Assembly (NCBI GenBank): GCA_963674805.2
Contig: CAXXNY010000006.1
Location: 124,001 to 188,000, forward strand
Source: CALMFG01 sp963674805
GTDB lineage: Bacteria > Bacillota > Clostridia > Christensenellales > CALMFG01
DNA length: 64,000 nt
Direction of reading: 5' to 3'
A model generated the notes under the pieces. That model saw only the letters and a program-made list of their open reading frames with translations. It was not told the DNA's origin and did no database searches. Of the stretch, positions 59,311 to 64,000 are shown piece by piece. The position numbers were made by a program, and so were the translations under genes. Numbering within the stretch: position 1 is the first letter of the stretch; each line of letters opens with the position of its first letter.

Positions 59311-60738
59311 ATGAGTGGATGGCATGGCGTACTGCAATTCCTGTACTTAGGATTATTCATCGGGGTTGCGGTCGTACTTAAGCTGAACATTAAGGGACTG
59401 AGCAAGCACTTAATCCCGACCTGTATGATTGCCGGTATCTTGGCGTTTTTATTCGGCAAAGAAGGCATCGGCGCGTTGATCGCGTGGATTTCCGGATCTG
59501 CGACAAAGATTTATGTTCCGTTTGATCAGGATTTCCTGTTTACCGCGGTGACGCATTTAATGTCAATCGGATTCATTTCGCTGGCATTGAAAGATCGTGC
59601 CGGCAACAATAACCGTGCGGTGGTCAAGACCGGTTTTGCGATCGTGAACACCTATTTATGGCAGGCGATCATCGGTTTTGCAATTACGCTGGCTTTGGCT
59701 TATACGATCTTTCCGGAGATTTCGGAAATACTCGGCCTGCTACTGCCGCTGTCGTTTGCACAAGGCCCGGGACAGGCAACTTCGATCGGTTCCCAGTGGA
59801 ACGAAACCGGCGTGCTCCCCGGCGGTGCGAATATCGGGGCAATGCTGGCCACGATCGGCTTCTTGTGGGCGATTATCGGCGGTATCATTTTAATGAACAT
59901 CATGGTTAAACGCTCCGGCTTTAAAATCGACGGCACGACAAAAGAAGTTGAAAACATCGATTATGACAAACCGGTGGCGCACACCAGCACGATCCCGAAA
60001 ACCACTTTTATCGATGATTTCACCATTCAGGTGATATTAATCGGATTCGTTTATTTGTTGACTTACGGCGTGATTGAAGGGCTGTGCTTCCTGATTCAGC
60101 CGCTCGGCACCTTTGGCATGACGCTGGCCGGCTTGTTCCGCGGATTCACCTTCTTGTTTGGTACGCTTATCGCGGTTGGGGTGAAGAAAGTCTTCAAAAT
60201 CCTACGCCATAAGGGTGTTATGACGGTTAATTATGTGGATAATTATCTGATGCAGAAGATATCCGCGGTGTGTTTTGACTTTATGATTACCGCTTCAATC
60301 GCTGCGCTGTCGTTCTCGGCACTCGGTGGATACGGATGGCCGATTTTGATTCTTACCACAGTGGGCGGAATCTTTACCGTCTTTTATACGATCTTTATGT
60401 GTAAGTTCATTTACCACGAAGAAGTGCTGGAGAACACGCTGGCAATGTTCGGGATGTGGACAGGGACAGTGACGACCGGGGTTGCGCTGTTAAAAGAAGT
60501 AGACCCAAAAGGCAAGACCAATGTGACAGACAACATGGTACTGGGCAGCGGTATCGCGGCGCCCCTGGGCTTCCCGCTGATGATGATTCTGGCGATTCCG
60601 GTAACCGGTATGCTGGATAACAAACCATGGATGTTTATCCTGACGTTCGCCCTGTTCTTTGCCTATTCGGCAGTGATGATGATACTGATGCATATCTTAA
60701 ACAAACGTGAAGATAAGGCGACAGTTAAAAAGAAGTAA
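59311..60738 (+). CDS. GltS-like sodium/glutamate symporter family protein
   Basis: Polytopic Na+-coupled carrier of the glutamate (ESS/GltS) family. The first half contains LPLSFAQGPGQATSIGSQW, the second FGMWTGTVTTGVALLKEVD, both inverted-repeat re-entrant loops of the family; about 12 membrane segments are predicted by eye. It is longer than E. coli GltS (475 residues versus about 400), with an insert around 205-245. ATG 59311 behind GGAGG. The substrate could be glutamate or another dicarboxylate. Confidence 0.85.
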   Translation: MSGWHGVLQFLYLGLFIGVAVVLKLNIKGLSKHLIPTCMIAGILAFLFGKEGIGALIAWISGSATKIYVPFDQDFLFTAVTHLMSIGFISLALKDRAGNNNRAVVKTGFAIVNTYLWQAIIGFAITLALAYTIFPEISEILGLLLPLSFAQGPGQATSIGSQWNETGVLPGGANIGAMLATIGFLWAIIGGIILMNIMVKRSGFKIDGTTKEVENIDYDKPVAHTSTIPKTTFIDDFTIQVILIGFVYLLTYGVIEGLCFLIQPLGTFGMTLAGLFRGFTFLFGTLIAVGVKKVFKILRHKGVMTVNYVDNYLMQKISAVCFDFMITASIAALSFSALGGYGWPILILTTVGGIFTVFYTIFMCKFIYHEEVLENTLAMFGMWTGTVTTGVALLKEVDPKGKTNVTDNMVLGSGIAAPLGFPLMMILAIPVTGMLDNKPWMFILTFALFFAYSAVMMILMHILNKREDKATVKKK

Positions 60739-60744
60739 ACCAAC

Positions 60745-60768
60745 AAGCCGGGTAAAACCGGCTTTTTT
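60745..60768 (+). terminator. Terminator after the gltS-like gene
   Basis: AAGCCGG/CCGGCTT stem with loop GTAAAA and T6. Confidence 0.85.
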
Positions 60769-60861
60769 ATTGCCGCAATAAGATTTACATAAATCCGCTT
60801 TTAAAAGCAGGCAAAAAGGGCTATAATAGCTTTAATAATGCATTAAATATGGAGGATTATT

Positions 60862-61041
60862 ATGGGTTCAAGACCATCAAAAGTCGTGTTTATACTGTCG
60901 TTTATTTTCGGGATTTATGCGATCCTGGATCATTATTTCTTAAAACTGAGCCTTCCGATCATATCGGATATCGGAAACTTCCTGCTTCTGACACTCGCGT
61001 TTCTGCTGCTTCTGGCAGGTGTCATCTTTAAAGGACTATAA
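60862..61041 (+). CDS. Small two-helix membrane protein, 59 residues
   Basis: ATG 60862 follows a strong GGAGG site and a TATAAT box at 60822-60827. The product begins MGSRPSKVVFILSFIFGIYA, has an HYFLK hinge and a second hydrophobic helix (FLLLTLAFLLLLAGVIF), and ends KGL. It is followed at once by a terminator, making a complete one-gene unit. Function is unknown. A frame shifted relative to this one is also open but has no ribosome site. It is the last host gene before the recombination junction. Confidence 0.8.
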   Translation: MGSRPSKVVFILSFIFGIYAILDHYFLKLSLPIISDIGNFLLLTLAFLLLLAGVIFKGL

Positions 61042-61051
61042 AGAAGGTTTA

Positions 61052-61080
61052 AAAGCCCGCTGAGATAAGCGGGCTTTTTT
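61052..61080 (+). terminator. Terminator next to the tRNA fragment
   Basis: AAAGCCCGCT/AGCGGGCTTT stem with loop GAGATA and T6; it ends exactly where the tRNA 3' end begins. Confidence 0.85.
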
Positions 61081-61126
61081 GGTACACCCGACTGGATTTG
61101 AACCAGCGGCCTTTCGAGTCGGAGTC
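61080..61126 (-). other. tRNA-Arg 3' fragment; left attachment-site junction
   Basis: Read on the minus strand, this is the 3' half of a tRNA: anticodon loop CTCCGAC (anticodon CCG, Arg), stem TCGAA, a 5-base variable loop AGGCC, the T-arm GCTGG-TTCAAAT-CCAGT, acceptor CGGGTGT, discriminator A and CCA. The 5' half, with D-arm and acceptor strand, is absent; upstream sequence is a terminator-like hairpin instead. A break in the anticodon loop is the usual signature of tyrosine-recombinase integration into a tRNA gene. The intact tRNA should lie at the far end of the element, beyond the window. Confidence 0.85.
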
Positions 61127-61131
61127 AATCG

Positions 61132-61157
61132 AAAAGCCCTATATTTAGGGCTTTTTT
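61132..61157. terminator. Hairpin with T-run at the element's edge
   Basis: AAAAGCCCTA/TAGGGCTTTT-type stem of ~10 bp with a 4-base loop and T6. It can terminate in either direction and insulates the element from host transcription. Confidence 0.7.
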
Positions 61158-61164
61158 GTTTAAA

Positions 61165-61183
61165 TGAGGACAGTTTGAGGACA
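61165..61183 (+). repeat. Two TGAGGACA direct repeats, 11-base spacing
   Basis: TGAGGACA at 61165-61172 and 61176-61183. They lie one helical turn apart, about 40 bases inside the junction, where integrase arm-type sites are usually found. Confidence 0.5.
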
Positions 61184-61253
61184 AATAAGAAGGAGAACAA
61201 ACATTTGTAAGGAGCTTGACTGTTAAACTTCTTTAAATTTAATTAATTATATA

Positions 61254-61282
61254 TTGAATATCATTTTAAATTTCAATATAAT
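61254..61282 (+). promoter_or_regulatory. Promoter of the three-gene cassette
   Basis: TTGAAT (61254-61259), 17 bp, TATAAT (61277-61282), then AGGGG ahead of ATG 61316. The rest of the 61042-61315 gap is covered by the terminator, tRNA fragment, hairpin and repeats. Confidence 0.75.
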
Positions 61283-61315
61283 ATATACAAATATTTCTAT
61301 AAGCTAGGGGAAAAA

Positions 61316-62029
61316 ATGGCATATAATAAACCAACTATTCGTGAGCTTTACTGTGAATTCTTTTATCATCAGCCAATTGATACAAAGACTCAGTTGCGGT
61401 TAGTGGATGTTTTCAAGAAAGACGCGGAAAGCATTAAAATTGATCCAGACGTGACAGGGAGTCCCTCAAACAGTCTGAATTTTCGTATAAGACTTTGGAT
61501 GAATAAAAATGAATTAGTGCAAGTGTTTGGTAACAGAATAGCTTTTAATTATGTTCCGATAAATAGTGAAAATAAAAAATATTTAGGCTGGGATTATTTT
61601 AGTGGAAAAGCATTAGATGTAGTTAGTCGTGTAGAGCAAGAGCTGAATAGTAAGGATTGGAAATATACTAGGCTAGTTTATTTAGATACCTTTACTGTAC
61701 CTGATACAGAGGATTTTACTATCGGCAAAGTAATAAATTGCAATGGAGAAGTTGTTCCTAAACTGATTCAAAGCTCCAGAGTTGCAACTGACATAATCAT
61801 AGGAAACGGGGCTTTTGCTAATTATGATAATTTTCAAGCGAAAATTCGACTTTATGATAAGGAAAAAGATTTGTTTAAATTTGATTTGGAATCAAGTTTT
61901 GCAATGCTTTCATCCAACGAAATAAATGCTCACAATGTTTTGAAAATACTGCATAAAAAGAATATCGACTTTTTTGAATCAATAATTACCGATTATACAA
62001 GAGAAGAAATAATGGGGGGGGAAGTATGA
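61316..62029 (+). CDS. TIGR04255-like protein of unknown function
   Basis: First gene of the cassette, 237 residues. The layout fits TIGR04255: an N-terminal stretch containing NSLNFRIRLWMNKNELVQVFG and AFNYV, a basic-aromatic SGKALDVVSRVEQEL segment, a Tyr/Leu-rich RLVYLDTFTVP, and a C-terminal beta-rich part (IIIGNGAFANYDNFQAK) ending in FFESIITDYTREEIMG. The family is scattered across bacteria and has no established role. Local base composition is much AT-richer than upstream host genes. Its stop overlaps the next start (ATGA). Confidence 0.7.
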   Translation: MAYNKPTIRELYCEFFYHQPIDTKTQLRLVDVFKKDAESIKIDPDVTGSPSNSLNFRIRLWMNKNELVQVFGNRIAFNYVPINSENKKYLGWDYFSGKALDVVSRVEQELNSKDWKYTRLVYLDTFTVPDTEDFTIGKVINCNGEVVPKLIQSSRVATDIIIGNGAFANYDNFQAKIRLYDKEKDLFKFDLESSFAMLSSNEINAHNVLKILHKKNIDFFESIITDYTREEIMGGEV

Positions 62030-62694
62030 ACCCAGCACTAGCCATTGAATATTATTCATCTTTTTCTGGTGGTGCTGATGCAGTTACATTTAATGTAGCT
62101 CCTAGTTCTTTTCCGTCGGATATAAGTATAATTTCTGATAAAAAGAGTAGTGAAGAAAAAAACGTGAAAAAAGATCTTTCATGGTTATCAGATACAATTA
62201 CTTTTCCCGTGGATGAAATAAATAGTATTACAGCAGATATAAACACAATATATTTAAATAAAATTAAAGAGACTACACTTATTATGAGTAGAATGCTTAA
62301 TACTATTCACGAGTCACAAATGGAATCACTTATAGAGATAATGAATAGTCTTCGAGACATTTATAATGCTGCACAAAAGAGCAAGACCATTGACGCATTA
62401 TTGAAAATAAGAGACTTGAAGAATAATTGGGATGGACGCGGAGCAAAAAAATTTAGTAATAAACTTATCCGTAAAGCAATGGGTATAATTGAATTAATAA
62501 ATACACCCCCAAATATATTCCCTACAACTAGAAATTCAATTCAAATTGATTTTGATAACAAGAATGATTATTTAGAGTTTGAAATATATGATGACAAAAT
62601 ATTTGCGTATCAGGAATCTGTTGATGGATTGAATGATGGTAGAGAAATAGATAAGACCGAAATTGTTGAAATACTAGAGGGTTTCTATGCTTGA
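62026..62694 (+). CDS. Cassette protein 2, unknown function (NWDGxGA-type C-terminal domain)
   Basis: 222 residues, not assigned to a named function. Residues ~70-115 form a helical, coiled-coil-like region (KIKETTLIMSRMLNTIHESQ). The C-terminal third begins LKNNWDGRGAKKFSN, and continues with PPNIFPTTRNSIQIDFDNK and LEFEIYDDKIFAYQE, a pattern I recognise from many short uncharacterised proteins carried on mobile DNA. It overlaps both neighbouring genes, so the three products are probably made in matched amounts. Confidence 0.65.
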   Translation: MNPALAIEYYSSFSGGADAVTFNVAPSSFPSDISIISDKKSSEEKNVKKDLSWLSDTITFPVDEINSITADINTIYLNKIKETTLIMSRMLNTIHESQMESLIEIMNSLRDIYNAAQKSKTIDALLKIRDLKNNWDGRGAKKFSNKLIRKAMGIIELINTPPNIFPTTRNSIQIDFDNKNDYLEFEIYDDKIFAYQESVDGLNDGREIDKTEIVEILEGFYA

Positions 62695-63106
62695 AAATAT
62701 GGAGTATTATCCTGATGAGGAGTTTTGCAGAATTATATTTAATCCTCCACAAATAACATATAAAAGGGATGATGGAAGCATTGCATCATCAGTTTTTAAA
62801 GATGAAGGGGGAGTATCTGTTGATAGGGTATGTGGAGACTCTGACGAAGATGTAATGTTCAGGTTTTGCAATAGACTTACCCCTAAGGATTTTTTTGCTT
62901 TCTTTTTTTTTAGAGCAAAAGTTTGTATTGATAGCAACATTGTCATAATCCATAAACCACTTCCGAAAAATGGATATCACTATGAGCTATACAATGAGTA
63001 TACTGATGATAAAGAGTATAAATCACTTACCAGAGGCCAGTCAAGAGCACTTGCAAAACAAGCGAGAAAAGTGATGAATTTTTTATTAGATGATTTAGAG
63101 TGGTAA
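62687..63106 (+). CDS. Cassette protein 3, unknown function
   Basis: 139 residues, soluble. A central VFKDEGGVSVDRVCGD motif is followed by an aromatic patch (DFFAFFFFRAKVCIDSN) and the ordered NIVIIHKPLPKNGYHYELYN. The C-terminal helix (RGQSRALAKQARKVMNFL) is basic. It starts 8 bases inside gene 2 (ATG 62687; Met 62699 is an alternative). It ends 24 bases from the converging integrase gene, with no clear terminator between. Confidence 0.65.
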   Translation: MLENMEYYPDEEFCRIIFNPPQITYKRDDGSIASSVFKDEGGVSVDRVCGDSDEDVMFRFCNRLTPKDFFAFFFFRAKVCIDSNIVIIHKPLPKNGYHYELYNEYTDDKEYKSLTRGQSRALAKQARKVMNFLLDDLEW

Positions 63107-63130
63107 AGTGGATAACCAAATAATTTGCGG

Positions 63131-64000
63131 CTAGGTGCGAAGATCTTTGAAAACGCTTATAATTGCTGTTCGCTTCGTATCTAAGCTCTCGTGCACATAA
63201 ATTTTAGCGGTAACATTTATATCCGTATGACGCATTAGTTTTGATGTAATATAGATATCTTTTGTTGCTTCATAAACTAGGCTTCCGAATGTATGCCTAA
63301 GCTCATGCGGACTTAGGACAGGAATATCTGGGAACTCTTTTTGCATATCAATCATAAAGCGCCTATAGCCTCGTTTATGCCATCCAGTCGGACTTCTGAG
63401 CTTATCTTTGGTATTTGGAAATACGTAGCCGCTGATGGAACGCGGCAGGCCCATCAATACCTTTTTCAAATCATTATCAAACGGAATGTCCGCCATACTG
63501 GCCTTTGTTTTCGGCGGTCCGATGGTAACACCAGATCCGGTTTCAGCAAGAGACATCCTAACTGATATCAAGTTATTCTGAAAATCAATATCTTCCCACC
63601 GGAGCGCAAGCAGCTCGCCGCGACGCAAGCCAGTCTTTAGTAAAACAATTATCTCGGCGCCATCGTCATGTTCTTTTGCGAACTCAATGATCTTTTCAAC
63701 CTGTTCTTTAGTATATGCCCGCTTCTTTCCTGGCTCTTGCTGAGAAGAAACCTGAACATTCTTAACCGGATTTTTCACTATTAAATCATTATCTATAGCA
63801 GCGTTGAACATTGAGCTTAAGGTGATTTTAAGCTTGTTCAGTGTAGACTTAGAATATTCCTTTTTAGTATTAAAGAAATCAATAATATCTATCTGCTTAA
63901 TATCAATGAGCTTCGCATTTTGGAAATAGGGGATGATATGTTGATAAACAGGATTACAATATGAGTTCTGATAGGTGATTTCGCTCACGTTTCCCTGCTT
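63131..64000 (-). CDS. Tyrosine recombinase/phage integrase, 5' end outside window
   Basis: Site-specific recombinase that inserts and excises the element. The core-binding SAM-like region (about residues 40-95 of the visible part) contains STLNKLKITLSSMFNAA. The catalytic domain shows Arg in LLKTGLRRGELLALRWEDI, HELRHTFGSLVYEA, the second His in LMRHTDINVTAKIYVH, and the nucleophilic Tyr in AKIYVH. A GTG at 63988 would start it, but the frame is open to the window edge. The missing N-terminal part (arm-binding domain) presumably lies beyond 64000. At least 289 residues are present. Confidence 0.92.
   Translation of the reverse strand, partial: KQGNVSEITYQNSYCNPVYQHIIPYFQNAKLIDIKQIDIIDFFNTKKEYSKSTLNKLKITLSSMFNAAIDNDLIVKNPVKNVQVSSQQEPGKKRAYTKEQVEKIIEFAKEHDDGAEIIVLLKTGLRRGELLALRWEDIDFQNNLISVRMSLAETGSGVTIGPPKTKASMADIPFDNDLKKVLMGLPRSISGYVFPNTKDKLRSPTGWHKRGYRRFMIDMQKEFPDIPVLSPHELRHTFGSLVYEATKDIYITSKLMRHTDINVTAKIYVHESLDTKRTAIISVFKDLRT

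Noticed and set aside
60849..61031. A 60-codon frame starting at 60849
   Set aside because: It uses a different frame from the ATG at 60862, which has the GGAGG site and encodes a plausible two-helix membrane protein.
61080..61155. A complete tRNA-Arg gene on the minus strand
   Set aside because: Only the anticodon loop to CCA is present. Sequence upstream of it has no D-arm or acceptor 5' strand and instead folds as a terminator-like hairpin.
1..64000. CRISPR arrays, rRNA genes or insertion sequences
   Set aside because: No regularly spaced repeat series, no rRNA-like sequence and no transposase motif was found.

Overview
The window reads as a chromosomal segment of a low-to-mid G+C anaerobic Firmicute, most likely class Clostridia. 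The basis is gene content and order: pheS-pheT-(sulfotransferase)-zapA-mutS2, a TrpR-like YerC gene beside pcrA, a Phe T-box leader, cysS-DUF1461-tsaD, a nifS-type desulfurase with a rhodanese-free thiI, an ECF S component with DUF3842/DUF1893 genes, strong AGGAGG-type ribosome sites, and sigma-A-like promoters with 16-18 bp spacers. No ribosomal RNA gene and no CRISPR array is visible. The only tRNA sequence is a 3' fragment at a recombination junction.

Layout. 1-3.0 kb is the end of a surface-polysaccharide locus (a glycosyltransferase running in from the left edge and a FlaA1/CapD-type sugar dehydratase). 3.0-10 kb holds an orphan sugar-binding lipoprotein, a lipoprotein of unknown role, a DegV protein and a leftward leuS-ogt-membrane protein operon. 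10-18.9 kb holds PPK2, yerC-pcrA, an AraC/GyrI-type regulator, a glutamate-5-kinase-like gene, an ECF S component with DUF3842/DUF1893, and tyrS with a YigZ/IMPACT gene. 18.9-22.2 kb is a leftward three-gene operon of a flavin oxidoreductase and two glycosyltransferases. 22.3-28.2 kb is a long rightward run: cysS, DUF1461, tsaD, a small membrane protein, a cysteine desulfurase and thiI. 28.2-34.1 kb carries an L,D-transpeptidase, a PlsC-like protein, trpB2, and a divergent AraC/GyrI regulator and MATE exporter pair. 34.1-38.1 kb is a small phage DNA-packaging module: large terminase, small-terminase-like protein and RinA/ArpU-like regulator leftward, portal rightward, with no other phage genes. 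38.2-44.1 kb is metabolic (pdp, a PfkB kinase, yjbQ, pyk, an aspartate-type aminotransferase). 44.1-53.3 kb is T-box-pheS-pheT, a sulfotransferase, a ZapA with a very long acidic tail, mutS2 and DUF523. 53.4-56.8 kb is a response regulator-histidine kinase-HtrA operon. 56.8-61.0 kb holds a second orphan binding lipoprotein, a PlsC-zinc-ribbon protein, a GltS-type transporter and a 59-residue membrane protein.

At 61.08-61.13 kb the sequence changes character. A tRNA-Arg 3' half on the minus strand breaks off in the anticodon loop. Everything to its right is visibly AT-richer: two short direct repeats, a tightly overlapping three-gene operon (a TIGR04255-like protein and two unrecognised proteins), and the C-terminal part of a tyrosine recombinase that runs off the right edge. 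This is best read as one end of an integrated element with an uncharacterised, possibly defensive, cargo cassette.

The candidates for an undescribed system are this cassette and the divergent packaging-only phage module at 34-38 kb. Neither function can be proved from sequence alone.
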